Below, one piece after another: positions 10,019 through 17,569 of a DNA stretch of 64,000 nt (the stretch's first letter is position 1; the number at the start of each line of letters is the position of its first letter). The notes under the pieces are model-generated. The model was not told the DNA's origin, made no database searches, and saw only the letters and a program-made list of their open reading frames with translations. Position numbers and translations under genes: made by a program. Origin of the DNA: Roseiarcus sp963737365. Its GTDB lineage: Bacteria; Pseudomonadota; Alphaproteobacteria; Rhizobiales; Beijerinckiaceae. The stretch is from positions 186,001-250,000 of the forward strand of contig CAVTSD010000003.1 in assembly GCA_963737365.1 (NCBI GenBank), in the 5' to 3' direction.

Positions 10019-10582
10019 CTGGCTATTTCCTGGAAAGCCCTGTCGAGCGTTCTCGCCGCCGTCATCGCCGGCATACTGGTGTTGGCGGCATGGCCTCGGC
10101 TTGAACCGTCGGCCATGCACGTCAAGGCTGCGGTCGAGCAGCCGATCTTCGTTACGCCTCTTGCCGCCATTGCCAAGCGGACGGCGCCGGCAATGACGGC
10201 TCAGCCGATCGACAAGGTCGCGATGAACAAGCTCGCGACCGCGCTGCGCGAGCAACCCACTGACCAGCAAGCTGTTGGCAGCCTTGGCGCGACGCTTGCG
10301 ATACCGATCGACGAAGGTCGCAAGCTGTTCGCGGAGGGCCTCGTCGCTTTCGCCAAGGGCGATATCGCGACCGCGCGCGCCTTCTTTGTCAGCGCCACCT
10401 CCGCCGGCGACGCCCGCGCTCTTGTCGCGCTCGGCGACACGTTTGACCCCGCGACTCTGAGCCGTCTCGGCGTGATCGGACTCAAGGGCGACGAAGCCAA
10501 GGCTCGCGACTATTATTCACGCGCTGTCGGCGCCGGCGCGCCCGGGGCTCGCGAGCGCGTGGCGTCTTTAGCCTCTAAATAG
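10019..10582 (+). CDS. membrane-anchored Sel1-like repeat protein, probable CTG start
   Basis: A perfect AGGAGG (10007-10012) is followed six bases later by CTG at 10019. The frame from that codon gives an N-terminal signal anchor, xAISWKALSSVLAAVIAGILV, which the next ATG (10115) and the GTG at 10079 would remove. The resulting 187-residue protein ends in a Sel1/TPR-type helical repeat (AFAKGDIATARAFFVSATSAG; GDEAKARDYYSRAVGAGAPG). Sel1 proteins are usually scaffolds in envelope or signalling complexes. It probably acts with the upstream binding protein. The start could also be an ATG with a sequencing error, since the window contains other one-base errors. Confidence 0.6.
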   Translation: MAISWKALSSVLAAVIAGILVLAAWPRLEPSAMHVKAAVEQPIFVTPLAAIAKRTAPAMTAQPIDKVAMNKLATALREQPTDQQAVGSLGATLAIPIDEGRKLFAEGLVAFAKGDIATARAFFVSATSAGDARALVALGDTFDPATLSRLGVIGLKGDEAKARDYYSRAVGAGAPGARERVASLASK

Positions 10583-10737
10583 CGCAAACTTCGGTAGCCA
10601 GCCGACCTTGCTGGAACGCCCCCGGCGCCCGCGCGCGCAAGTTTACGCAGGCAAATGATTTCAGAAGCTTAGCTGCCCTTTCGCGCAACTTTTTAACTGA
10701 CCAGCTTGGTGGCTAATTTCGGTGGACCTAGATGGGA

Positions 10738-10781
10738 CATCATCGTGAGGGGGCCCGCAAAGCGGGCGTCTCGAAGGATGC
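10738..10781. repeat. short interspersed palindromic repeat (TCNTGAG...CTCGAAGGATG type)
   Basis: The segment begins CATCATCGTGAGG, contains the small palindrome GCCCGC AAA GCGGGC, and ends GTCTCGAAGGATGC. It matches the layout of a second copy at 42711 (CTCATCCTGAG ... TGTCTCGAAGGATGG). Repeats of this form are abundant between genes in Hyphomicrobiales genomes. Confidence 0.6.
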
Positions 10782-11026
10782 ATTCCGCAGGACGACCCGT
10801 TGCCGCGCCTCCTGGCGCGTTGCTCGGAGGCCGCTGCGCGGAGCCTCGGAACGAGGTAGATGAGAGCCGCGCACCCTCGTTCTAGCTCGCGTGAGGCAAT
10901 AACGTCAGCGCGCTTTCCGTGACGCCAGTATGGGACGCGTTTCTCGACATCCACTCCGTGGCAAAGGTTCATCTCCCCCGGCGAAACCGGAGGACGTCTG
11001 TCGAGATAAGCGCTCTTAAACGGCAA

Positions 11027-11079
11027 TAAACGTTAGTAAACGCTAGTAAATTTTCTAGCATTTGCTAGCGTTTATTTTT
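11027..11079. terminator. AT-rich inverted repeat followed by a T-run
   Basis: TAAACGCTAGTAAA (11037-11050) and TTTGCTAGCGTTTA (11061-11074) are inverted copies with one mismatch around a 10-base loop, followed by TTTTT. Just upstream the unit TAAACG recurs at 10-base spacing (11017, 11027, 11037). It could be a rho-independent terminator on the plus strand or a protein-binding array; the periodicity argues for binding sites. Confidence 0.45.
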
Positions 11080-11107
11080 CCGAATCGAGACTTTTCAATG
11101 GTTTACG
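11080..11107. repeat. 28-bp dispersed element, copy 1
   Basis: This starts CCGAATCGAGACTT and ends TCAATGGTTTACG. It matches positions 26845-26872 at 26 of 28 bases. In both places the element sits directly downstream of a 10-base-periodic repeat and in a gene-poor region. Confidence 0.6.
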
Positions 11108-11327
11108 GGCGATTCAAACAAAAATTTCCCTTCTCTCAGCCCAGCTCGAAGGTCAAGGTCTAAGCGCATCTTTCTGCTCCATCTCGACCTCGGGCTCTAG
11201 CCGTGCATGTCAGGTCCGACGAAGAAAACGTATAGCATATTTTCTGTTTCTTAGCAAGAAAACGCAGGGTTTGCGTTGAGCATTGGCGCTCTCGAAGGCG
11301 GGGGCGAGGCGCTGAACGACCTTATTT

Positions 11328-11367
11328 CCTGTGTGCGCAAGTGCGATTCCCTGTGTGCGCAAGTGCG
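11328..11367. repeat. tandem duplication, 22-bp period
   Basis: CCTGTGTGCGCAAGTGCG occurs at 11328-11345 and again at 11350-11367 with no mismatch, separated by ATTC. No gene is recognised around it. Confidence 0.7.
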
Positions 11368-11716
11368 CCGCGTTATTTGCGGCATCCGTTTGAGGTCGTC
11401 CAGGGCTTTGAGGACGAGTTCGTTCGGCGCGCCGTGGCGGCGGATGGAGTGGAAGGATGTTGCACTAGACGCGGCCCGCGAGGGTCCAACTTTAAGGCAT
11501 GACGCAACAGTCTTCAGCGTCCGGCGCCCTAGTTTACAGCGTCGATAACTTCAAACGGCGTCTTGAAGACTGTGTAGGAGACAATTTCACCGATTATGTG
11601 AGCGCCCTTGCCCTCAATAATGCCCCAATGCCAAGTTACCATCCTAGTTATAGAAGAATAAGGACGTTCAATCTCTCGATAGCAACCGGGGGGCTCGCAA
11701 AACGCAGGAGCCTGTC

Positions 11717-12097
11717 ATGTGCGACTATTCGTTGGAGATGTATGGATCGCGTCCCGCCCGTGAGGGTGAGATCTATGTGACGACGCGGTTTCCAAGCGGT
11801 TCAATCGGTTTCGCCTCGGCTGGCGACCCGCGCACCGCAGTTTGCATGCAATGCGACACGAAGGTGATGCTGACGGACATTCCGCCGGCATTGCGAATGG
11901 CGCTCCGCGTCGACGCGGAAGTTGAGACCACCTTCGCCCAGCGCGAGGCCGGCCTCTATCGCGACGGTCTGCGGTTGGCGGACGGGCGTTTTGTCTCGCT
12001 GCAGGATTTGCAGCCTGGCATTCACGCCTATGTCCCAGCGCTCCTCGAGCGTGACGGACTGAAGGGCCTGACGAAGACTTTAGCAGCCGTCGACTAA
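11717..12097 (+). CDS. conserved hypothetical protein (MCDYSL family)
   Basis: A 126-residue protein beginning MCDYSLEMYGSRPAREGE, preceded by AGGAG at 11706-11710. I recognise this N-terminus from uncharacterised alphaproteobacterial proteins but know of no function. Features visible: conserved Cys at residue 2, an internal Cys pair in AVCMQCDTKVML around residues 44-50 that could bind metal or form a disulfide, no signal peptide and no membrane segment. The gene stands alone and is followed by a hairpin. Confidence 0.7.
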   Translation: MCDYSLEMYGSRPAREGEIYVTTRFPSGSIGFASAGDPRTAVCMQCDTKVMLTDIPPALRMALRVDAEVETTFAQREAGLYRDGLRLADGRFVSLQDLQPGIHAYVPALLERDGLKGLTKTLAAVD

Positions 12098-12121
12098 GAC
12101 GACCGATTTAGACCGTCGACC

Positions 12122-12164
12122 GCGGGCTTGCGTCCCTTCGGGCTTCCGAGGGCGACGCAAGTCC
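12122..12164 (+). terminator. imperfect GC-rich hairpin after the MCDYSL gene
   Basis: GCGGGCTTGCGTCCC pairs imperfectly with GGGCGACGCAAGTCCG across a short loop, 25 bases after the stop at 12097. No T-run follows, so it would be a weak terminator or an RNA-stabilising stem. The remaining bases up to 12399 hold nothing else that I can identify. Confidence 0.4.
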
Positions 12165-12399
12165 GTGGACTTCAGCACACTTTTCAAACACCATCGTTCC
12201 TACATGTTTATTTCTAGAGGAAACGTAGAACGCTGTTCGATTTGGACACCGCGTCGCCGCCTTTGCCAAGGTCTTCCGGCCATCCGCGCGCTCGGGCGAG
12301 CGATTTCCTTGACACCTCTAGGCGCCACGGTTGGAAATCATTGTATAAGCGCGCGGGGCGTCGGAGGGCCGGACATATTCGTCGAGCTTTGGGGTGTTT

Positions 12400-12945
12400 A
12401 TGAAGATCGCAATTTGGCGCATCGCGATGCTGATGCTCGCGGGTCTTGTCTGCGCTGCCGCTCCGGCGAGCGCGCGAGAAGCGAAAGCCGATCAGAAAGC
12501 CGTCTCCGGCACGATCAGCGGCGAGAGGATTCAGAAGGTCGGGTTCCGGGCGATGATCCAGAAGCAGGCGATCATGGGCAACCTCGCCGGCGTCGCTCGC
12601 AACAATCCGGACGGAACGGTCAGCATAAGCCTGCAAGGCGACCAGGGCCGGATCGAGAAGGTTCTCGACGCGATACGCGCCGGAAGCAAAAAGTCATCGA
12701 CAGGCAACGTTGTCAATCTGACTGACGCTCCGCTCGATCCCAACCTCAATACGTTTACAGTCGTCGGCTGGACGTCAACGAGCCGGGCAATCACCAATCC
12801 GTATGACCTGGTCTTTCACCTGCGGCCGACCGACGAAGCAGTATCGAAGAACGAGGCCGCAGCGGTTTGGAACTCGATCGCCGAAAGCACGCTTAAGGGC
12901 GACGATTTGGCCAAGTTCATGAAGCATCTTGACAGCGACGAGTGA
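12400..12945 (+). CDS. exported acylphosphatase-like protein
   Basis: The protein has 181 residues from ATG 12400 (a GTG lies two codons earlier), with GGGG just upstream as a weak ribosome site. Residues 1-26 form a signal peptide ending ASA-RE. The body matches the acylphosphatase fold: SGERIQKVGFRAMIQ (catalytic Arg about residue 50), then GNLAGVARNNPDGTVSI (Asn about residue 68) and IEKVLDAIRAGSK. Classical acylphosphatases are about 90-residue cytosolic enzymes hydrolysing acyl phosphates; here the domain is exported and followed by an extra 80-residue tail of unknown function (NTFTVVGWTSTSRAITNPYD). The GxVQGVGFR loop is altered, so catalysis is not certain. Confidence 0.65.
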   Translation: MKIAIWRIAMLMLAGLVCAAAPASAREAKADQKAVSGTISGERIQKVGFRAMIQKQAIMGNLAGVARNNPDGTVSISLQGDQGRIEKVLDAIRAGSKKSSTGNVVNLTDAPLDPNLNTFTVVGWTSTSRAITNPYDLVFHLRPTDEAVSKNEAAAVWNSIAESTLKGDDLAKFMKHLDSDE

Positions 12946-13015
12946 TCACCCGCCGAGGACAGGCAGTAGCCGGACTTCCCGTCACCCTCCGTCGTGAGGA
13001 GCGCCAAAGCCGTAT

Positions 13016-14011
13016 TTAGCCGCCGATCCGGGAGAAAATGTCGCGTAAGGGGGCGCCGCCCCACGCAGAGGTGACGAAGTCGTTGTGATCGACCGAGCCC
13101 GCGTCGACGAAGGCGACGACGCCGGGGGTAAGCGCAGCCGGCAGGCCGCTCACGGTTTGCACCCCGGCGGCCTCGAGCTCGGCGCGAACGGCGTCGTTAC
13201 CCTCACGCGAGGAGGTCGAATAGGCGCTGACGAAGAAAGCATTTCGCCCCGGACCCTCCGCCCAGCTCACGAACTTTTCGCGCTCGCCGTAAAGCGCGTC
13301 GAGCAGGACGAGCCCGCGCACCCGACCGGAATCGCCGCCGACGGCGAGCGAATAGGCGGCCGGCAGATAGCCGCCGCTATAGGCGACGATGACGACCGGC
13401 ATCCGGCGGAACGCGCCCCGCGCGTTCGGATAGAGGTCGCCGAGCTTCGACTGCGCTTCGCCAAGGAAAGAGGCGAAGCCGCCCGAGGACCAGAAACGTC
13501 CGGCGCTCGAATCCTGTGCGTCCACCGCGAGCTGAGGCGCGACCAGCACGGCGTTGAGGCCCGAATCGGAAAGCTGGCGCACGATCTGCTGCCGAGCGAT
13601 GACGTCGCGCGACAACGTTGCATTGTTGCCGTGGAAGAAGACGATGATGACCCCGCCCTTGGCCGGATCGAACGACTGGGGCGCAGCAAGCAGCACGCTG
13701 CGGTCGCTGTAGGTCTGGTCCTCCCAGTGGATTCCTCCGCGCGAGCTCGAATGGCCGAGCCGTCCGTTGTCGTCGACGTCCATGAAGGGTTTTGTTTTGC
13801 CCGTCTCCTGATAGTTCGGGATCATGCCATGGTAGGGGAACGCCGAGTTCTCGAATGCGGCGAGCGAGACGGTCGCGCCGTCGATCGAGGTCAGACTCCC
13901 GTTCGAAGACTGACTGGGTTGGACGGTCGGACCCGCGCAACCGGCCATGAGGAGAGCGGACCCCACAGCCAAACCCGCCCATTGCGTCCGCCTAGCGAGA
14001 CGACCCTGCAT
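13016..14011 (-). CDS. alpha/beta-hydrolase-like lipoprotein
   Basis: A 331-residue protein with a lipobox, GSALLMAGC, giving a lipid-anchored N-terminal Cys near residue 25. It shows an oxyanion-type FFHGNNATLSRD and a candidate nucleophile in IVAYSGGYLPAAYS, then LVLLDALYGE and a late VDHNDFVTS that could carry the catalytic His. The layout is that of an alpha/beta hydrolase, probably acting in the periplasm or at the outer membrane. The substrate is unknown. It stands alone and is divergent from mepA. Confidence 0.7.
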   Translation of the reverse strand: MQGRLARRTQWAGLAVGSALLMAGCAGPTVQPSQSSNGSLTSIDGATVSLAAFENSAFPYHGMIPNYQETGKTKPFMDVDDNGRLGHSSSRGGIHWEDQTYSDRSVLLAAPQSFDPAKGGVIIVFFHGNNATLSRDVIARQQIVRQLSDSGLNAVLVAPQLAVDAQDSSAGRFWSSGGFASFLGEAQSKLGDLYPNARGAFRRMPVVIVAYSGGYLPAAYSLAVGGDSGRVRGLVLLDALYGEREKFVSWAEGPGRNAFFVSAYSTSSREGNDAVRAELEAAGVQTVSGLPAALTPGVVAFVDAGSVDHNDFVTSAWGGAPLRDIFSRIGG

Positions 14012-14184
14012 GGCCCGATCCTTAACAATCCCTTGGCGGCGTCGATAGACCTTTTCAAAGCCCGCTTACAAAATCGTGAACGATGCCGCCGATTGGAGAC
14101 GCGGGGCCAAAGGCGCCACATTTGCCGCTCTTTCTTGCTGCGCAACTGAGTCGCCGGCGTCAGCAAATCGGACATTCATCTTTC

Positions 14185-15090
14185 ATGCGATCCTGGCTCA
14201 GCCTTCTGACGCTTTTCGCTCTCGCCTCGAGCTTGCCTGCGCTCGCCCAGGACAAGGGGACGCTGAACCCCAAGCCGCTGCCTCCGCTCGCCGATCCTGC
14301 CAACCCAAGGCTGCCGGCGAAGGAAGTGTTCGGGCGCGTGATGACGCCGGTCGAAGCCCAGGCGCGCTCGATCGGCTTTTATTCCCGCGGATGTCTCGCA
14401 GGCGCCAAGGCGCTCCCGGTCAATGGCGAATCCTGGCAGGTCGTGCGCCTATCGCGCAATCGCATGTGGGGAAACCCGGCGATGATCTCGTTCCTCGAGC
14501 GGTTCTCAAGGAAGGCGAAGGCCGAGGGCGTCTGGAACGGGATTCTGGTCGGCGACATTTCCCAACCGCGGGGCGGCCCGATGCTGACCGGCCACGCCTC
14601 CCATCAGATCGGCCTCGACGCGGATGTCTGGCTCACGCCGATGCCAGACCGGACGCTTTCGAGGGAAGAACGCGAGACCATGTCGGCGGTCGACATGGTG
14701 AGCGAGGACGGGCGCTCAGTCACGGCGCAGTGGACGCCCGCGCAGGCCGCGGTCATCAAGGCGGCAGCCGAGGAGCCGGAGGTCGAACGCATCTTCGTCA
14801 ATGCGGCAATCAAAAAGGCCCTATGCGAAACCGCAAGCGGCCAGCCGTGGATGAACAAGGTGCGCGCCTATTGGGGGCACAACTACCATTTCCATATCCG
14901 CATCAAGTGTCCCGCTGGCGATTCCGGCTGCGAGCCGCAGGATCCCGTGCCTCCCGGCGACGGCTGCGACAAGTCGCTCGCCTGGTGGTTCACCGACGCG
15001 GCGCTGCATCCGCGCGCGAGCCTGCCCAAGCCGCCATTGCCCGTTTCAGCGTTGCCGCCCGAGTGCCGACAGGTTGTTCTGGAAAAATAG
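14185..15090 (+). CDS. mepA: penicillin-insensitive murein endopeptidase MepA
   Basis: A 301-residue periplasmic zinc endopeptidase that cuts the D-Ala-mDAP cross-links of peptidoglycan. I chose the ATG at 14185 because it begins the signal peptide MRSWLSLLTLFALASS...ALAQ; the open frame extends 34 codons upstream without a sensible leader. LAS-family metal motifs are present: GHASHQIGLDADVW (H and D ligands) and WGHNYHFHIRIKCP (HxH). Paired cysteines near the C-terminus (GDSGC, GDGCDKS, PPEC) fit MepA's disulfides. Confidence 0.92.
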   Translation: MRSWLSLLTLFALASSLPALAQDKGTLNPKPLPPLADPANPRLPAKEVFGRVMTPVEAQARSIGFYSRGCLAGAKALPVNGESWQVVRLSRNRMWGNPAMISFLERFSRKAKAEGVWNGILVGDISQPRGGPMLTGHASHQIGLDADVWLTPMPDRTLSREERETMSAVDMVSEDGRSVTAQWTPAQAAVIKAAAEEPEVERIFVNAAIKKALCETASGQPWMNKVRAYWGHNYHFHIRIKCPAGDSGCEPQDPVPPGDGCDKSLAWWFTDAALHPRASLPKPPLPVSALPPECRQVVLEK

Positions 15091-15093
15091 CGG

Positions 15094-15618
15094 TCAGACG
15101 CCTTCCGTGTCGACGTCGGAGGGGTGCGTGTGATGGCTGACGCGGTCAGAGATCGCCAGCACCAGCGTTGAGACAACAAAGGTGATATGAAGCCCCGCTA
15201 GCCAATAGAGTTCGCGATCCAACTCCTTCTCGACGTTCATAAAGGCCTCGAGCAATTTGATCGCCGAGATGGCGACAATCGAAGCCATCAGTTTCAGCTT
15301 CAATTCGGTGAAGTCGATCTCCGCGATCCAGTGCGGCCGTCCGTCGTCCTTCCGCATAAGGACCGGGGCTACGAAGTTGGTGTAGCCGGAGAGAAAGACG
15401 ATCACCACGAGTGACGCTGTCAGCGTTAGATCGACGATCGCGAGCTCCGACAACAAGACGTCCTCGTCGTTGAGATTTGGCAACTGCGACAGGAGGTCGT
15501 AGAGGTGTATCCCGCTTTTATATAGAAGCGCGACGAGGCTGATCGCGAGCGCCAGATAGAGAGGCGCGAGAAGAAAGCGGGCCGCGAACAGGAGCCGTTC
15601 AAACGCATCCCTGAACAT
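15094..15618 (-). CDS. UPF0114 family inner-membrane protein
   Basis: A 174-residue membrane protein of the YqhA/UPF0114 family. The start MFRDAFERLLFAARF at 15618 fits the family; 13 codons further upstream are open but carry no membrane leader. There are about four hydrophobic segments (LLAPLYLALAISLVALLY; LTLTASLVVIVFLSGY; LKLMASIVAISAIKLLEAF; GLHITFVVSTLVLAI) and the conserved linker FVAPVLMRKDDGRPHW. The function is unknown. It is monocistronic. Confidence 0.85.
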   Translation of the reverse strand: MFRDAFERLLFAARFLLAPLYLALAISLVALLYKSGIHLYDLLSQLPNLNDEDVLLSELAIVDLTLTASLVVIVFLSGYTNFVAPVLMRKDDGRPHWIAEIDFTELKLKLMASIVAISAIKLLEAFMNVEKELDRELYWLAGLHITFVVSTLVLAISDRVSHHTHPSDVDTEGV

Positions 15619-15748
15619 GAATCCCTCAAGGCCCCGGTCAAGCGAAGCCGCCCGCACCGAACGCGAACGACGCGCTCATTTAGGTTGAACGCCGGAAGCC
15701 GCGCAAGCCACCCTAACTGGATCGATGCGGTCGCGGCTCTCCCGGCAG

Positions 15749-16628
15749 CTAGCTGGCCCGCAGCACGCGTCCGGCGACCGCGTCGAGCTTTTTCAGGAGC
15801 TCGGGGTCTCGGTGCGCAGGATTCGTGATGAGCGCGTAATCGAGCGAGCGGTCCGACCCAGCGGGACAGGCTTCGTGCTCGGCGGGAAACTCGCGCAGCG
15901 TGCGGGCGACAACCGCGCTCGCCTTATTGGCGTTCTCGCCCATGACCTTGATCACAGCCGCGACATCGACCACGCCATGCTCCTCGTGCCAGCAATCGTA
16001 GTCGGTGACCATGGCGATCGTTGCGTAGCAAATCTCAGCTTCACGCGCGAGCTTCGCCTCGGTCGCGCCTGTCATGCCGATCACATCGGCGCCGCGCGCC
16101 TGGAAGCCGAGCAACTCGGCCAGCGACGAAAATTGCGGGCCCTCGATGCACACGTAGGTTCCCCCGTCGCGGCAGGCGATCTTCTCCGCCTCCGCAGCCG
16201 CGACGAGGCGACGGCGCAAGAGGGGCGCGATCGGATGCGCCATCGAGACATGCGCGACGCAGCCGTCGCCGAAGAAACTCGTCTGTCGTTTGTAGGTCCG
16301 ATCCTCGAACTGGTCGATCATCACGAACATGCCGGGATAGAGCTCGCGGTGGAACGAGCCGCAGGCCGAGAGCGCGATGATGTCGGTGACGCCGACCCGC
16401 TTCAAGGCGTCGATGTTGGCGCGGTAATTGATCGTCGAGGGCGAGAAGCGATGGCCCTGGCCATGACGCGCCAGGAACACCGCTTGCGTGTCGCCAACGC
16501 GGCCGAAGCGCAACGAGTTCGGAAGGATCGCCCCACGGGGTCGCGACCCGCTCCTCGCGCAGCTCCGTGAGGCCGGGAAGATCATAAACCCCGGAGCCGC
16601 CAATAACCCCTACGATGGCTTTGGACAT
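15749..16628 (-). pseudogene. mtnP: S-methyl-5'-thioadenosine phosphorylase, broken by a one-base insertion
   Basis: Phosphorolyses methylthioadenosine to adenine and methylthioribose-1-phosphate in methionine salvage. The N-terminus MSKAIVGVIGGSGVYDLPG runs from 16628 to TPWGDPSEL. At about base 16514 one extra base shifts the frame, and the rest (LRFGRVGDTQAVFLARHG, SACGSFHRELYPGMFV, IEGPQFSSLAE, VIGMTGATEAKLAREA) continues perfectly in the next frame to the stop at 15749. The family spans this junction without a gap. About 292 residues result when corrected. A standalone start inside the second frame (16603) would lack the phosphate-binding GGSG loop. Confidence 0.9.
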
Positions 16629-16710
16629 GCTTACTCCGCTCTATCGAGCGGCGCCATTTCGACCGGTAGCAGCGCGTCCGACGCGCCGGCCCTCGATGTC
16701 GCTCGCCCCT

Positions 16711-17541
16711 TTAGTGTGCGGATTCCCAAACCCGCTTCTTGACGAAGTAGAGCAGCGCCGCAAACACGATAAGGAAGATCAAGACCCGGAGGCCAATCCG
16801 CTTGCGCTCGGGAAGATTGGGTTCGGAAGCCCAGCTCAGAAAGGCGGCGACGTCCTTGGAATAATTCTCAAGAGTCGGCTTCGTGCCGTCCTTGTAATCG
16901 ACCGCGCCATCGGTGATGGGCTGCGGCATCGCGATCTTGTGGCCGGGATAGTACAGGTTCCACTGCGGATCGTCGGGTTTCGTATAACCATTAAGAATCC
17001 CGTGGATGACGTCCGCGCCCATCTCCTGATATTCGAAGCCCGGCAGCCCGTCCACGATGAACCAGGGGAAGCCGCGCTCGAACTTCAGCGATTTGGCGAG
17101 CAGGTCCATGTTTGGCGGCGCTTTGCCGAAGACCGCGGCGGCAGCTTGGTCGTTCGGATAAGCTTCAGGGCGAGGGATGAGGTCAGCCGGCGTCGCGGGG
17201 CGCTTGAAGATTTCGCCCTTCTCGTTGGGCTCGGCGTTGGTGACTTGATAAGTGGCGGCGAGCGTGCGGACCTGATCTTCGCTGTAGCCAGGTCCGTCTG
17301 GATCGGCGAGCGTGCGGAACGGAATGCTTAGAGCATGACAGGTGCTGCAGACTTCCTTGTACACCTGGAACCCGCGCTGAAGCTGAGCCTTGTCGTAGAT
17401 GCCGAACATCCCCGAGAAGCTCCAGCTCTGGCGCGGAGGGTTCGGCTGCTCAGCGTCGCTTTGCGCGACCGCGGCCGTCGCGCTCGCGAGCACAAGCGCC
17501 ATAGCAGCGGCGGCAAGCGCGGAAAACCTGACCCGGATCAT
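16711..17541 (-). CDS. petC: cytochrome c1 of the cytochrome bc1 complex
   Basis: 276 residues from MIRVRFSALAAAAM; a signal peptide precedes QSDAEQP. Covalent haem site CSTCHALS with axial Met in KIAMPQPI, and one C-terminal anchor (LRVLIFLIVFAALLYFV). It accepts electrons from the Rieske protein and passes them to soluble cytochrome c. It is 28 bases downstream of cytochrome b on the same strand and almost certainly cotranscribed. Here c1 is separate, unlike the fused b/c1 of some Bradyrhizobium. Confidence 0.95.
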   Translation of the reverse strand: MIRVRFSALAAAAMALVLASATAAVAQSDAEQPNPPRQSWSFSGMFGIYDKAQLQRGFQVYKEVCSTCHALSIPFRTLADPDGPGYSEDQVRTLAATYQVTNAEPNEKGEIFKRPATPADLIPRPEAYPNDQAAAAVFGKAPPNMDLLAKSLKFERGFPWFIVDGLPGFEYQEMGADVIHGILNGYTKPDDPQWNLYYPGHKIAMPQPITDGAVDYKDGTKPTLENYSKDVAAFLSWASEPNLPERKRIGLRVLIFLIVFAALLYFVKKRVWESAH

Positions 17542-17569
17542 CGTTGAATTTCCTTGCAAGGGGTCCGCG

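Larger units (their letters stand above)
10583..11716. other. 1.1-kb gene-poor region with repeats
   Basis: I find no convincing gene here. Open frames exist (10661-11026 minus, 11276-11548 plus, 11499-11780 plus), but none gives a recognisable protein, and the last overlaps the start of the well-supported gene at 11717. The stretch 11020-11140 is markedly richer in A and T than its surroundings. Separate entries describe the palindromic repeat at 10738, the hairpin at 11037, the shared element at 11080 and the 22-bp tandem duplication at 11328. It may be the remains of an inserted element. Confidence 0.55.

Noticed and set aside
8557..10176. Minus-strand frame of 539 codons
   Set aside because: Covers the TAXI-like gene on the other strand, whose signal peptide and domain motifs are convincing.
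11276..11548. Candidate 90-residue gene over the 22-bp tandem repeat
   Set aside because: The repeat lies inside the frame, and the translation does not resemble any family; composition is that of non-coding DNA.
12165..12725. Plus-strand frame overlapping the acylphosphatase-like gene
   Set aside because: The alternative frame lacks a leader and motifs, and the acylphosphatase frame has both.
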